Shown here: in pieces, positions 1-9,434 of the stretch
Position numbering within the stretch: the stretch's first letter is position 1
Layout: every line of letters begins with the position of its first letter
Assembly: GCA_017849435.1 (NCBI GenBank)
Contig: JAFIGY010000012.1
Location: 62,001-126,000 of the forward strand
Origin: Chitinophaga niabensis
Lineage (GTDB): Bacteria > Bacteroidota > Bacteroidia > Chitinophagales > Chitinophagaceae
DNA length: 64,000 bases
Direction: 5' to 3'
Translations under genes and position numbers: made by a program
Notes under the pieces: model-generated
The model's database searches: none
What the model was told of the DNA's origin: nothing
The model's input: only the letters and a program-made list of their open reading frames with translations

Positions 1-660
1 GAAGCGGCAGAAGGATTGCGGGGAAAGGTTGGTGATACTGGCCACATCCTGCAGGGAGATCTCTTTGGAGAAGTTGTTCATCACGTATTTGAACACCTCG
101 TCAATCTTGTGATTGTCCTTTACATTGTAGGCATGCGAATAACCGGTGCTGGCCAGGTAATAGCAGTCCTTCGTTTCAGACAGTGTTTTGAGTATCTGCA
201 ACAGCGCAATGATCCGGTCCAGCCCTTCCTTCCTGGGGAGGGAGAGTATCTCGCTTTTCAGCTGCTCCTGTGTGTTGCCGATGATCTTCATGCCGCGTTG
301 CGCGCGGTGGAAAAGATCGGAAAGGGCCTTGGTTTCCGGCAGGCCGTAGAACTTGTCCCCAAAGATATCCTTCGGGAAATAGATCACCACCGAACGCGCC
401 TTGAGCGATTCATCGTTTTTGTGATAAGCTTCCTCATTATACCATACGTGCGGTATGTTGGGACCCAGAAAAACCATATCGCCCACATCAAAGCTCTCGA
501 TGCTGTCGCCCACGATGCGCTTGCCCTGACTTTCGGTAACATACACCAGTTCACATTCGGGATGGAAATGGAAGGGCGTATTGAAATAAGGATCACATCG
601 CTCTATGATAGTGATCTGGTTGTCGGCAAAGGCTCCCACTTTTATAAGAATGGGTTTCAT
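1..660 (-). CDS. AraC-family transcriptional regulator, C-terminal part cut by window edge
   Basis: DNA-binding regulator with an N-terminal cupin sensor domain and the beginning of an AraC helix-turn-helix. About 220 codons are visible from the ATG at 660. A cupin metal/ligand-type motif HFHPE lies near residues 31-35, followed by a beta-rich domain with IVGDS and VGDMVFLGPNIPH. The reading frame then enters a typical AraC HTH start (EISLQDVA...LSPQSFCRFF) at about residues 200-220, where the window ends. Family members bind a sugar or other small ligand and activate neighbouring catabolic genes. It is transcribed away from the ECF sigma gene at 855. The target genes cannot be told from what is visible. 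Confidence 0.88.
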   Translation of the reverse strand, partial: MKPILIKVGAFADNQITIIERCDPYFNTPFHFHPECELVYVTESQGKRIVGDSIESFDVGDMVFLGPNIPHVWYNEEAYHKNDESLKARSVVIYFPKDIFGDKFYGLPETKALSDLFHRAQRGMKIIGNTQEQLKSEILSLPRKEGLDRIIALLQILKTLSETKDCYYLASTGYSHAYNVKDNHKIDEVFKYVMNNFSKEISLQDVASITNLSPQSFCRF

Positions 661-854
661 ATTTGCTTCCTGGTTGTTTTAGTCCTATGAAAAAGCTGGC
701 TGTCTGATACCGCCATTTTGAATTCTATTTTGCCAAATTATTAAATTTTGGTTAAAAAAATATAAGTCGGCGGGAATATCTTGGTAGGAAAAAGAAAAAT
801 TCCGGAATAACTTGTAGGTAGTCCTGAGGAGGGCCTTAACTTATCTTGCCGCGG

Positions 855-1415
855 ATGCAGCTATTAATAGAAAGAATTGCCCGTTATAATGACCAGTTGG
901 CCTTTCGCCAGTTGTTCCTGCATTTCTGTGACCGGTTGATCCATTTTGCCGGTACTTTTTTATCCTCACGGGAAGAGGCCGAGGAAGCCGTGTCTGATGT
1001 GTTCATCAAACTCTGGCAGCACCGGGAAAAGTTGCCTGAAATTGCCAATCTCCAAACCTATCTGTATAAAGCCGTAAAAAATACCGCACTGAACTATCAG
1101 GCCAGGATAAAGCATATTTATACAGATATTGATCATATCAGCGTGAAAATCAATGCTCAGGCGCCCTCTCCCGAAGAAGCCCTGATCAGCCGGGAAAACC
1201 TTCAGCAAATAGAACAGGCTGTCAACCGGTTACCGCCCCGCTGCAAGCTCATTTTTAAGCTGGTGAAAGAGGATAATCTCAGCTATCGTGAGGTAGCCGA
1301 TATATTGGATATCTCCATGAACACCGTGAACGTACAGATGAGCATCGCCCTGAGGAAACTCGGCAAAGCGATCGACCTTAGTCATCCCCCTTCATTTTAT
1401 CTCTCGAAAAAATAA
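855..1415 (+). CDS. ECF RNA polymerase sigma factor (FecI-like, Bacteroidota type)
   Basis: Extracytoplasmic-function sigma factor of 186 residues. Region 2 is visible at residues 15-75 (FLSSREEAEEAVSDVFIKLW, then NLQTYLYKAVKNTALN), and region 4 at 125-175 with a helix-turn-helix (LSYREVADILDISMNTVNVQ). I start it at the ATG at 855. A TTG at 846 is in frame and would add three residues. It is followed by a FecR anti-sigma gene and an STN-bearing SusC, the usual arrangement in which substrate binding at the outer membrane is relayed through FecR to release the sigma factor. The predicted target is the SusC/SusD pair downstream. Confidence 0.93.
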   Translation: MQLLIERIARYNDQLAFRQLFLHFCDRLIHFAGTFLSSREEAEEAVSDVFIKLWQHREKLPEIANLQTYLYKAVKNTALNYQARIKHIYTDIDHISVKINAQAPSPEEALISRENLQQIEQAVNRLPPRCKLIFKLVKEDNLSYREVADILDISMNTVNVQMSIALRKLGKAIDLSHPPSFYLSKK

Positions 1416-1502
1416 TTGAAAAAAAAACGACAGGGACTTAACTGGATCCGCACAAAATCCTGTCTTATTAATTAATTGCTGGAGTTATACTAACATCACC
1501 GC

Positions 1503-2561
1503 ATGGAACAAGAACAACGACTATGGGAACTGCTGGCCATGCAACATTCCGGGGAACTGAATGAACTGGAACTGGAGGAGCTGGAAAGATTGAAGAATGT
1601 TTTCCCGGATGCTGTAAAACAGTTCAATATACTTAATACATTGTCTTTTAATGCGGAAAAGCTGTCAGCCCGGCGTAAAGAGCAGCTGATGGACGGAATC
1701 CTGATGGCGGCGGGGGACGCAGAAATCGAAGCACCTCCCGGGAAGCCCCGGAAGGGAACACTCATCGCATTATTATTGATCGTATTGGCGATAGGGCCGG
1801 CGGTGGGATGGTGGTTGCTATCGGCGAGGAGATCGGGCAGCGGGCAGCAGGAGTGGAGCACTATTCAGGTTCGGAAAGGGTCCCGGTCAAAGGTGACGCT
1901 GCCTGACGGCACCGTTGTTTTCCTGAATGCCGGCAGCACATTATCTTATCCGAATGATTTCACCAATGCCGTCAGAGAAGTGAAATTAAGCGGGGAAGGA
2001 TATTTTAAAGTGGTGACGATGGCAGAGCATCCATTTGTTGTTTATACACCAGCGCTCGATATCAGCGTACTCGGCACTGAATTTAATGTTCGGGCTTACC
2101 AGGACGAACAGCAAACGGAAGCCGTGCTTATTTCCGGCAAGGTAGAAGTGATCCTGAAAGACAAAGAACAGCGACGCTTCACCCTTAGTCCCCAGCAGAA
2201 AGTGCTGGTGTCGAACGAGATCAGGGAGACCACCGCTGCAGATACTGTCATGAAATTAAAGCCTGCCGCAAAACCCCTGATCGCTGTGGAAAAGGTTCTA
2301 CAGGACGCCAAAGACAGCTCCTTTGTAGAAACGGCGTGGGTGGAAAATAAATTTGCATTCAGGAATGAATCCTTTGAAGTATTGGCGCAGCGTATGGAAA
2401 GGTGGTATGATGTAGTGATCGAGTTTAAGAACGATGCCTTGCGGAGCACCAACTTTACAGGCAGCGTGGATAACGAATCATTACCGGAATTGCTGAAGAT
2501 ACTGCAGGAAACCAAACGGTTCAATTATACAATATCATCCAACAAAGTCATTTTTTATTAA
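1503..2561 (+). CDS. FecR-family anti-sigma factor
   Basis: Inner-membrane anti-sigma factor of 352 residues. A cytoplasmic N-terminal region of about 85 residues should bind the ECF sigma. A single transmembrane helix sits near residues 86-106 (LIALLLIVLAIGPAVGWWLL). The periplasmic FecR domain follows (VRKGSRSKVTLPDGTVVFLNAGS, then LSGEGYFKV and LGTEFNVRAY), with a C-terminal secretin/TonB-short-like domain at about 270-350 (FAFRNESFEVLAQRMERWYDVVIEF). It lies 87 nt after the sigma gene and before an STN-containing SusC, so it should relay the outer-membrane signal to the sigma factor. The pairing is inferred from order and family knowledge. Confidence 0.93.
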   Translation: MEQEQRLWELLAMQHSGELNELELEELERLKNVFPDAVKQFNILNTLSFNAEKLSARRKEQLMDGILMAAGDAEIEAPPGKPRKGTLIALLLIVLAIGPAVGWWLLSARRSGSGQQEWSTIQVRKGSRSKVTLPDGTVVFLNAGSTLSYPNDFTNAVREVKLSGEGYFKVVTMAEHPFVVYTPALDISVLGTEFNVRAYQDEQQTEAVLISGKVEVILKDKEQRRFTLSPQQKVLVSNEIRETTAADTVMKLKPAAKPLIAVEKVLQDAKDSSFVETAWVENKFAFRNESFEVLAQRMERWYDVVIEFKNDALRSTNFTGSVDNESLPELLKILQETKRFNYTISSNKVIFY

Positions 2562-2683
2562 CCAAAATTGAAACTGAACAATGAATCGCATTACCACGTC
2601 CATTTCCGGCTTCACCTGAAGAAAATAATCTGACTGAAATGTAAACGGGAAATGCTGCTACATTCCCCGTTCGTCAAGTAAAC

Positions 2684-2719
2684 AGGAAATCTTACTGCTT
2701 GAGATTTCAGAGATTTCCT
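2684..2719. promoter_or_regulatory. Short inverted repeat ahead of the first susC
   Basis: A 9-bp perfect inverted repeat, AGGAAATCT at 2684-2692 and AGATTTCCT at 2711-2719, lies 26 bp before the susC ATG. A weaker hairpin (ACGGG...CCCGT) occupies about 2645-2670. Neither has a U-tract, so they are not obvious terminators. They could be a regulator site or leader structure; no function is asserted. Confidence 0.3.
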
Positions 2720-2745
2720 ATTGTCCAAACTTAACGCTCTAAATT

Positions 2746-5700
2746 ATGAAATTATTTACAAAGCAACGAGCTGCCCGCAGGCGGCTGTTTCAACTATTCC
2801 TGGTTATGAAATTAAGCATACTGATGTTGCTGGCGTTCCTCCAGGTACATGCCGGTGCATACTCCCAGAAGCGGGCAAGCCTGAAAGTGGAGAATGTCTC
2901 GCTGGGACAGGTTTTGGAACAAATCGAAAGCAAGTTCTCCTTCCGTTTTTTCTTTAATAATGATGAATTGCTGAACAAACCTCCGGTGACCGTTCAGCTT
3001 TCGAATGCAACGCTTCCGGAGATGCTTGGTGCGGTGCTGGTGAACACCCGGCTGGATTTCAAAATACTGGACGACCGGCTGGTGATCATCGCTCCGCGAA
3101 CGGAAATAAAGGAAGATAAACAAATAACCGGGCAGGTGAAAGACAAGAAGGGCAACTCTATCCCTGGAGCTTCTGTTCAAATCAAAGGTACTTCCAGGGG
3201 AGTCACTACTGATGGCCAGGGACGCTTTAACCTGAAAGTGCCGGGCGATGCCGTGCTCGTGATTTCGGGCATCGGTTTTAAAAGGCTTGAGGCGGCAGTG
3301 GCGGGCAGAACAAGCTTCGACATTGTGCTGGAAGATGATATTGCAGGTCTGCAGGAGGTGTTGGTAGTAGGTTATGGTACGCAGAGAAAAGTAAATGCAA
3401 CGGGAGCGGTGGATCAGGTGTCTGCCAAAGTGCTGGAAAGCCGGCCGCTTTCCAATTTGGGGCAAGGTCTGCAGGGCCTGATCCCCAATCTCAATATCAA
3501 CCTGAACAACGGAGCTCCCGGTAAGGGCGCCACCTTTAATATCCGTGGTACCACTTCGCTGAATGGAGGCGGCCCGCTGGTATTAGTAGACGGGGTACAG
3601 ATGGACCCGAACCTGATCAATCCGGCAGATGTGGAAAGCGTGACAGTATTGAAAGATGCCGCCTCAGCCGCCATCTATGGCGTACGTGGCGCTTTTGGCG
3701 TGATATTGATCACCACAAAGAAACCCCAGAAGAATTCCGGCATCCATCTGAACTACACTACTTCCTATACACTTACCAGGCCCACCCGGATGCCCAAATA
3801 TCTCAACGGCCCGGATTATCTGAATATGCATCGGGAAGCAGATCGAAATGGAAGCATCAGTGGCGGTCAAACCGCTTCGGCCCCGTTCTCGGCACTGGAT
3901 TCAACAAACACGGCAAATTATTTTAAGGATCCCGCTAATAACCTCCCTGTATACGTTGATCCGGCCAACCCTTCCAAATACAGGTATGTGGGCAATACGG
4001 ACTGGATCAGGGTATTGTATCCGGGATGGGCGCCGATGATGGATCATAACATCTCTCTCAGCGGAGGAGAAGGTAAAACCGCCTATGTGGCTAATCTCGG
4101 CTATATGCAGCAGAAAGGGCTCCTGAAACCGGCAAATCAGGACTACCGGCGTTATAACATGGCGCTGAAGCTGAACACGGCTGCAACAGAGTGGATGGAT
4201 CTGAACCTGCGGATGAACCTCAACCGCTTCGAATTGAATACTCCGAACGGTACCCAGTTTGTAGATGACAGAGTTACTGATTGGGCATGGATTCCTACAG
4301 ACCTTCGCCCGTTAATGCCCGTATATCATCCGGATGGGCATTATTCCGGGCAGGGGAGCTGGACAAACATGATCGCGGTAATCGATCAGAACGGCAGGGT
4401 GAGGAATTCAGCAAATGATCTTTGGCTTACGGGAGGCATTGTATTAAAACCATTCAAAAATGTGAGACTGGTGGGTGATTATACTTTTAACACCTATTCC
4501 TATAATGGAACCAGTCATTATAAAGCATTCAACGAATATGGCGCAAACGGTGTTCTGCTGGGCACTTATCCCTGGACTACCCCAAGTCGCCTCCGGGAAA
4601 CAAACAGCAACGACCAGTACCAGGCGCTCAACTATTATGCAGAGTACGAAAATACTTTCGCAAGAAAACATTATGTAAAAGTAATGCTGGGATATAACCA
4701 GGAGTTGAAGCAGAATAAATCATTCAACGTAACCACCAAAAACCTGGTGGACCCCTCACTCCCCAGCCTCACGCCGAATAACGACGACCGCCCGGCCGTA
4801 GGCGCATCCGCCGGTGAATGGGCGCTGACAGGTACTTTCTTCCGCCTGAATTATGTTTTTAACGATAAATACCTGCTGGAAGTGAACGGCCGCTATGATG
4901 GTACTTCCAGATTCCCCAGAGGGAAACGTTATACCTTCCTGCCGTCTGTATCCGCAGGCTGGCGTATTTCACAGGAAGGATTCTTTGATCCGCTGAAAAA
5001 ACATATCAGCGAATTGAAGCTGAGAGGGTCCTATGGTACCCTGGGCAATCAGGCACTGAGCTCGAACTATCCTTATCTGGCGCTGCTTCCTACTGGAACG
5101 GTAGGGCATGTGTTTAACAGCCAGACGGGAGTGTATGTAGGCACACCCGGACTGGTAAGCCCGGATTTTACCTGGGAGAAAGTCACCAGTATAGACGGCG
5201 GCCTGGATATGGTGATGCTTAGAGACCGTTTTAGTGTGAGCTTCGACTGGTATCAGCGCACGACATCCGGGATGGTTCGTCCTTCCGCCTCTCTGCCTGC
5301 AGTGTTAGGCACTTCGGCTCCGCAACGCAATTCTGCTGATCTGAGAACGAAAGGATGGGAATTGAGCCTCAACTGGAAAGACCAGCTTAAAAATGACTTC
5401 GGCTACAGCGTAAAACTTGTAATGTCTGATTACTCCACCCGCATTACCAAGTATGATGGCAATCCGCAGAAATTGCTCAGTGATTATTACGCAGGTGCAA
5501 ATTACAATGACATCTGGGGGTTTGTAACAGATGGCTTCTTTTCTACCGACGCGGAAGCTGCTGCTACAGATCAGAGCCAGATCTGGGGTGGCAAATGGAT
5601 GGCAGGGGATATCCGGTTTAAAGATCTCGACGGGAACAAACGGATAGATTTTGGTAAGAATACGGCGGACAGTTCCGGGGACCGGAGGGTGATCGGTAAC

Positions 5701-6174
5701 TCTACCCCCCGCTACCAGTTCGGGCTGAGCCTCGATTTTAATTACAAGGGGTTTGATCTTTCCATCTTCATGCAGGGGACATTGAAACGGCAGGTGATGC
5801 TGGGTGGTTCCTATTTCTGGGGCTTTACCGATGAATGGTCCGTTCCCATGATCTATCATAAAGATTACTGGACGCCCCAGAATACAAACGCCTATTATCC
5901 GCGTATCCGTTTTGGCGGTGGCGGAAATTATCAGACACAAACGAAGTACCTGCAGAACGCCGCATACGGAAGGATGAAACAGATCACCATCGGGTATTCT
6001 CTGCCGAAGCATCTCCTGCAGCGCGCCAGGATTCAAAGGTTGAGGGTATATGTGACAGGACAAAACCTCTTTGAGATCACCAAACTGCACAAGGCATTTG
6101 ATCCTGAATTGCTCGATGCCACTACTTACCCGCTGAACAGAGCTGTGTCATTCGGCCTGCAGATAGGGTTATGA
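2746..6174 (+). CDS. SusC/RagA-type TonB-linked outer-membrane transporter with STN domain
   Basis: TonB-dependent outer-membrane channel for an oligomeric nutrient, 1142 residues. A long positively charged signal region (about 1-40) is followed by an STN domain at about 48-120 (VSLGQVLEQIESKFSFRFFF). Next come a carboxypeptidase-regulatory-like beta domain at about 126-200 (ITGQVKDKKGNSIPGASVQI), the TonB box/plug (LQEVLVVGYGTQRKV) and the plug signature (PLVLVDGVQMDPNLINPADVESVTVLKDAASAAIYG, read in parts), then a beta-barrel to the C-terminus. The STN domain, absent from the other two SusC proteins here, is what contacts FecR in trans-envelope signalling. The transported substrate is not predictable from the sequence. 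Confidence 0.95.
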   Translation: MKLFTKQRAARRRLFQLFLVMKLSILMLLAFLQVHAGAYSQKRASLKVENVSLGQVLEQIESKFSFRFFFNNDELLNKPPVTVQLSNATLPEMLGAVLVNTRLDFKILDDRLVIIAPRTEIKEDKQITGQVKDKKGNSIPGASVQIKGTSRGVTTDGQGRFNLKVPGDAVLVISGIGFKRLEAAVAGRTSFDIVLEDDIAGLQEVLVVGYGTQRKVNATGAVDQVSAKVLESRPLSNLGQGLQGLIPNLNINLNNGAPGKGATFNIRGTTSLNGGGPLVLVDGVQMDPNLINPADVESVTVLKDAASAAIYGVRGAFGVILITTKKPQKNSGIHLNYTTSYTLTRPTRMPKYLNGPDYLNMHREADRNGSISGGQTASAPFSALDSTNTANYFKDPANNLPVYVDPANPSKYRYVGNTDWIRVLYPGWAPMMDHNISLSGGEGKTAYVANLGYMQQKGLLKPANQDYRRYNMALKLNTAATEWMDLNLRMNLNRFELNTPNGTQFVDDRVTDWAWIPTDLRPLMPVYHPDGHYSGQGSWTNMIAVIDQNGRVRNSANDLWLTGGIVLKPFKNVRLVGDYTFNTYSYNGTSHYKAFNEYGANGVLLGTYPWTTPSRLRETNSNDQYQALNYYAEYENTFARKHYVKVMLGYNQELKQNKSFNVTTKNLVDPSLPSLTPNNDDRPAVGASAGEWALTGTFFRLNYVFNDKYLLEVNGRYDGTSRFPRGKRYTFLPSVSAGWRISQEGFFDPLKKHISELKLRGSYGTLGNQALSSNYPYLALLPTGTVGHVFNSQTGVYVGTPGLVSPDFTWEKVTSIDGGLDMVMLRDRFSVSFDWYQRTTSGMVRPSASLPAVLGTSAPQRNSADLRTKGWELSLNWKDQLKNDFGYSVKLVMSDYSTRITKYDGNPQKLLSDYYAGANYNDIWGFVTDGFFSTDAEAAATDQSQIWGGKWMAGDIRFKDLDGNKRIDFGKNTADSSGDRRVIGNSTPRYQFGLSLDFNYKGFDLSIFMQGTLKRQVMLGGSYFWGFTDEWSVPMIYHKDYWTPQNTNAYYPRIRFGGGGNYQTQTKYLQNAAYGRMKQITIGYSLPKHLLQRARIQRLRVYVTGQNLFEITKLHKAFDPELLDATTYPLNRAVSFGLQIGL

Positions 6175-6193
6175 TTTTTTAACCAATCAATTA

Positions 6194-7867
6194 ATGCACA
6201 TGAGAACGAAGTTCCTTTTTTATATAACCTGCATCGGCCTACTGATCACAGCATCCTGCAAGCGGGAGGATTTCCTGGACCGCTTTCCGCTTGATGGCAT
6301 CAGTGAGCCTACTTTCTTCAAGAACGAAAATGATCTCAAGCTGTATTGCAATCGCTTCTATGCATCTCTGCCTGTGCAGGGTGCTTTTGATGATGAGAAT
6401 TCTGACAATATGGTGCCAAGGAACGTCAACAGCTTCCTGGCAGGAACATATATCGTTCCGGTAACAGATGGCAGCTGGAACTGGACGAATGAAAGAGGTG
6501 TGAACTATTTCCTGCAACGTTATCAGCGGGCTGCGGTCAGCGATGATGTCAAGAGTAAATATGCAGGGGAGATAAGATTTTTCCGCGCATATTTTTACTG
6601 GCGTAAAGTGGTGCGTTACGGAGATGTTCCCTGGCTGAGCAAAGATCTCAACGAGAAATCCCCGGAGCTATATGCACCCAGGGATCCCCATAAGAAAGTA
6701 ATGGATTCCGTGCTGGCAGATCTCGATTTTGCGATCGCTAATCTGAAAGATCCGGCTAATTCCGATAAAGACAGGATCAATAAAGACATAGCACTCGCCC
6801 TGAAAGCCCGCGTATGCTTGTGGGAAGGGACTTTTCGGAAGTATCATGCGCTGGGGGATGAGGGAAAATATTTGCAGGAGGCAGCTAATGCGGCCGGAGC
6901 ACTCATTACTTCGCAACATTATGATGTATATACAACCGGGAATCCCTCCAAAGATTATTACAACCTGTTTTTGCAGGAGGAACTGAGCGGAAACAAGGAA
7001 GCAATCATGCCGAAACGATATCTGAAAGATGTATTGATGCATAACCTTACAAGGCAAATGAATGACCGCTGGCCCAGTTTCAGCAAGGATTTTGTACGCT
7101 CTTTCCTTTGCAGGGACGGATTACCGATTGCTTTAAGCCCGCTTTATAAGGGAGATGATTCGCTCGATGCGGAGCGTATAAACCGCGATCCCCGCTTTAT
7201 ACAGATCATCGCCACCAGGGGATATGTCAATACCAATAACACGGATGGATCTAAAGACACCATCACGCTGCCGCGCCTTTCATCCTCCACTACGGGTTAT
7301 GGACTGATAAAATTTAAAAGCCCTGACCCCGCGCAGAATAATGCCAATCAATCCACCCTCGATCTGTTTATTTTCCGTTACGCGGAAACGCTCCTGATCT
7401 ATGCAGAAGCAAAAGCAGAAATGGGGCAGGCAGATCAGGATGTGATTAATAAAACGATCAACAAGCTGAGAGACAGGGTAGGAATGCAGAGAATGGATAT
7501 CACGACCCTGGTAAAGGACCCGAACTCTCCATTCCCAGCCCTTACGGTATTGCTGGATGAGATTCGCCGGGAGAGAAGGGTAGAGCTTGCCGGTGATGGG
7601 ATGAGGATGGATGATCTGCTGCGCTGGAGAGCCGGCAAACTGATCGAGAACGCTGAAACAATCCTCGGCATGAAGCTGCACCCTAATGTAAAAGCGCAAT
7701 ACCCGCCGAGCCAGGTGAATAATATTGTGCTGGACGCAAACGGGTATATTCGTACTTATACCAATATTATATCCAGGGTATGGAACGATAAAATGTACCG
7801 TTATCCGCTGCCAACGCAGGAGACTACACTAAACCCCGCTTTACTGCCGCAGAACCCCGGATGGTAA
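6194..7867 (+). CDS. SusD/RagB-type outer-membrane nutrient-binding lipoprotein
   Basis: Surface lipoprotein that caps the SusC channel and binds its substrate, 557 residues. The signal peptide ends in a lipobox with Cys22 (ITASC). The SusD N-terminal motif FLDRFPLDGISEPTFF follows the cysteine. TPR-like helices follow (GEIRFFRAYFYWRKVVRYGDVPW) and the family C-terminal signature EIRRERRVELAGDGMRMDDLLRWR lies near residue 456. It starts 19 nt after susC, so the two are co-transcribed. An in-frame ATG two codons downstream is also possible. A strong terminator closes the unit at 7883. Confidence 0.95.
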   Translation: MHMRTKFLFYITCIGLLITASCKREDFLDRFPLDGISEPTFFKNENDLKLYCNRFYASLPVQGAFDDENSDNMVPRNVNSFLAGTYIVPVTDGSWNWTNERGVNYFLQRYQRAAVSDDVKSKYAGEIRFFRAYFYWRKVVRYGDVPWLSKDLNEKSPELYAPRDPHKKVMDSVLADLDFAIANLKDPANSDKDRINKDIALALKARVCLWEGTFRKYHALGDEGKYLQEAANAAGALITSQHYDVYTTGNPSKDYYNLFLQEELSGNKEAIMPKRYLKDVLMHNLTRQMNDRWPSFSKDFVRSFLCRDGLPIALSPLYKGDDSLDAERINRDPRFIQIIATRGYVNTNNTDGSKDTITLPRLSSSTTGYGLIKFKSPDPAQNNANQSTLDLFIFRYAETLLIYAEAKAEMGQADQDVINKTINKLRDRVGMQRMDITTLVKDPNSPFPALTVLLDEIRRERRVELAGDGMRMDDLLRWRAGKLIENAETILGMKLHPNVKAQYPPSQVNNIVLDANGYIRTYTNIISRVWNDKMYRYPLPTQETTLNPALLPQNPGW

Positions 7868-7882
7868 GACAGATGGGAAGGA

Positions 7883-7918
7883 AAAAGAAAAGAAAGGCTT
7901 CGGTCTTTCTTTTCTTTT
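7883..7918 (+). terminator. Intrinsic terminator with UUCG tetraloop after the first susCD unit
   Basis: A 14-bp perfect purine/pyrimidine stem (7883-7896 with 7905-7918) is capped by G-C(UUCG)G-U, and the 3' arm runs into a T-rich tract. It lies 16 nt after the susD stop and separates it from the lacI-type gene. Confidence 0.85.
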
Positions 7919-7989
7919 TTTATTTTCAGGATATTTCACTACCTTGTTAGAGGCTAAATCGATTAAGCAGCCACACCTATAAAAGCCAT

Positions 7990-9030
7990 ATGAAGGGTAT
8001 ATCAATCAAAGATATTGCAAAACAGGCCGGCGTGTCTCCCACGACCGTCTCATTTGTACTCAACGGCAAAGCCAAAGAAAAGCGGATCAGCGACCAGGTC
8101 AGTAAAAAGATACTGAAACTGGCAGCTAAGCTCAAATATAAACCCAACCAGCTGGCCAGGGGCCTGCGCACGGGGAAGACCAAAACCATCGGCCTTATCG
8201 TGGAGGATATTGCCAACCATTTCTTCGCCAATGTGGCCAAGATCGTGGAGGAGGAGGCGGATAAGTTCGGGTACAAGGTGCTCTATGGCAGCACGGAAGA
8301 CAGCCAGGTAAAAGCCAAAGGGTTGTTGGAAGTACTCGAGTACCGCCAGGTGGATGGGTATATTATTACGCCCACTCCCAATCTGGATAAAGAAATAGAA
8401 CAGCTCCGGCACGCCCGGAAGCCAATGGTGCTGATGGACCGCTATCTGCCGCAGATACCTACCAATTATGTAATGGTGAACAATTTCCAGGGAGCATTCG
8501 ATGCGGCGGAATATCTGCTGAAAATGGGATATGGAAAGATCGCAGTGGTGACCATCACATCCGAGCAGATACAAATGAAAGAACGCCTGAATGGATTCTC
8601 CGCCGCTATGAAAACACACAAGGCCCCCTTCCCCCGTAAAATGCTGAAAAAGATCCCGTTCACCGCTACCAAAGAAGAGGCCGTGAGCCAGATCAAGGCG
8701 TTTATCAAAGACATCCCCGGCCTGGACGCTATATTCTTCACCACCAACTACCTCGGCATCTACGGCATTGAAAGCCTGAAAGAACTCGGGTTGAAGATCG
8801 GGAAGGATATCGCCGTGATCAGCTTTGATGATCACGACCTGTTCCGGCTACATACTCCCGGTATCACTTGCGTGGCGCAACCCATTCACGACATCGCCCG
8901 TAACCTGATTCAGGTACTGATGAACGAGCTGAGCCAGAATAACCATCAGATCAACCAGGTGGTATTGCCCGCTACGCTCGTGAAGCGGGAAAGCTGTACT
9001 AAAAGTGTCAGTTTGACACTTGAAAAATAG
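7990..9030 (+). CDS. LacI/PurR-family transcriptional regulator
   Basis: Sugar-responsive DNA-binding regulator of 346 residues. The N-terminal LacI helix-turn-helix and hinge region are clear (ISIKDIAKQAGVSPTTVSFV, then a hinge near KYKPNQLARGLRTGKTKTIG). A type 1 periplasmic-binding-like effector domain with two Rossmann lobes follows from about residue 60 (GLIVEDIANHFFANVAKIVE, and later GLDAIFFTTNYLGIYGIESL and DIAVISFDDHD). It sits directly upstream of two susCD pairs. Palindromic AAAACGTTTT-core sites, the kind this family reads, occur once before the first pair and twice before the second, so it is the best candidate for their regulator (inference). Confidence 0.93.
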   Translation: MKGISIKDIAKQAGVSPTTVSFVLNGKAKEKRISDQVSKKILKLAAKLKYKPNQLARGLRTGKTKTIGLIVEDIANHFFANVAKIVEEEADKFGYKVLYGSTEDSQVKAKGLLEVLEYRQVDGYIITPTPNLDKEIEQLRHARKPMVLMDRYLPQIPTNYVMVNNFQGAFDAAEYLLKMGYGKIAVVTITSEQIQMKERLNGFSAAMKTHKAPFPRKMLKKIPFTATKEEAVSQIKAFIKDIPGLDAIFFTTNYLGIYGIESLKELGLKIGKDIAVISFDDHDLFRLHTPGITCVAQPIHDIARNLIQVLMNELSQNNHQINQVVLPATLVKRESCTKSVSLTLEK

Positions 9031-9124
9031 ACAGTTTTTACGATGGTTTTTTCGCCCGGTATAATACTATTTTGGACGAGTGTGATCGAGTTTTAACAAT
9101 TTGCTAAAAAAAATGCGCCCGCAC

Positions 9125-9155
9125 TTGTTTTTTAAAAAAAACTTATCTAGGTTTG
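9125..9155 (+). promoter_or_regulatory. Predicted Bacteroidota promoter (TTG-N20-TAGGTTTG)
   Basis: TTG at 9125-9127 and TAGGTTTG at 9148-9155 are separated by 20 bp and fit the -33/-7 consensus. Transcription would begin near 9160 and meet the stem-loop terminator at 9235, leaving a transcript of about 95-100 nt unless it is read through into susC. Confidence 0.6.
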
Positions 9156-9159
9156 AATT

Positions 9160-9257
9160 ACAAAATCTGGTCGGGCACAGTGAACGAATTATGCTAACTA
9201 ATCGGTGAACAATATAAAGGTCAGACATGAGCAAGGAACCCGGGGGTTCTTTTTTTT
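9160..9257 (+). ncRNA. Candidate small RNA or attenuated leader upstream of second susC
   Basis: The interval between a good promoter (-7 box ending 9155) and an intrinsic terminator (ending 9257) defines a short transcript with no substantial ORF. Only 5- and 10-codon frames are present. It may be an independent small RNA or a conditional leader of the susCD operon. No known RNA family was recognised, and the 5' end is inferred from the promoter position. Confidence 0.4.
9235..9257 (+). terminator. Stem-loop terminator between promoter and operator
   Basis: GGAACC pairs with GGTTCT (five Watson-Crick pairs plus one G-U) around a CGGG loop, followed by eight consecutive T residues at 9250-9257. 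The stem is short but the U-tract is strong. It lies more than 200 nt after the lacI-type stop. Confidence 0.6.
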
Positions 9258-9268
9258 AACAGAGATCG

Positions 9269-9282
9269 CTAAAACGTTTTAG
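9269..9282. promoter_or_regulatory. Palindromic LacI-type operator CTAAAACGTTTTAG
   Basis: A perfect 14-bp palindrome with the central CG typical of LacI/PurR-family sites. It lies 12 bp after the terminator and 317 bp upstream of the second susC start. The same core recurs at 14791 and 14878 before the third susC, which supports a common regulator, probably the adjacent LacI-family protein. Confidence 0.7.
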
Positions 9283-9434
9283 TAAAAAGACAGAACATTC
9301 CTTTTCCATCGAAATTTATTTCCAGGTAGCAAAGGTTTCAATCCGTTATTAATGGTCCGTCTGCTCAAGAGGTAGTAAAAGCTATTCACGTTAAAACAAA
9401 ACAAGACATCCAAAATCTAAGATCCGGAAAACAG

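Noticed and set aside
16-690. Plus-strand frame opposite the AraC-type regulator
   Set aside because: The minus strand encodes a cupin/AraC protein with clear motifs; the plus frame is a shadow.
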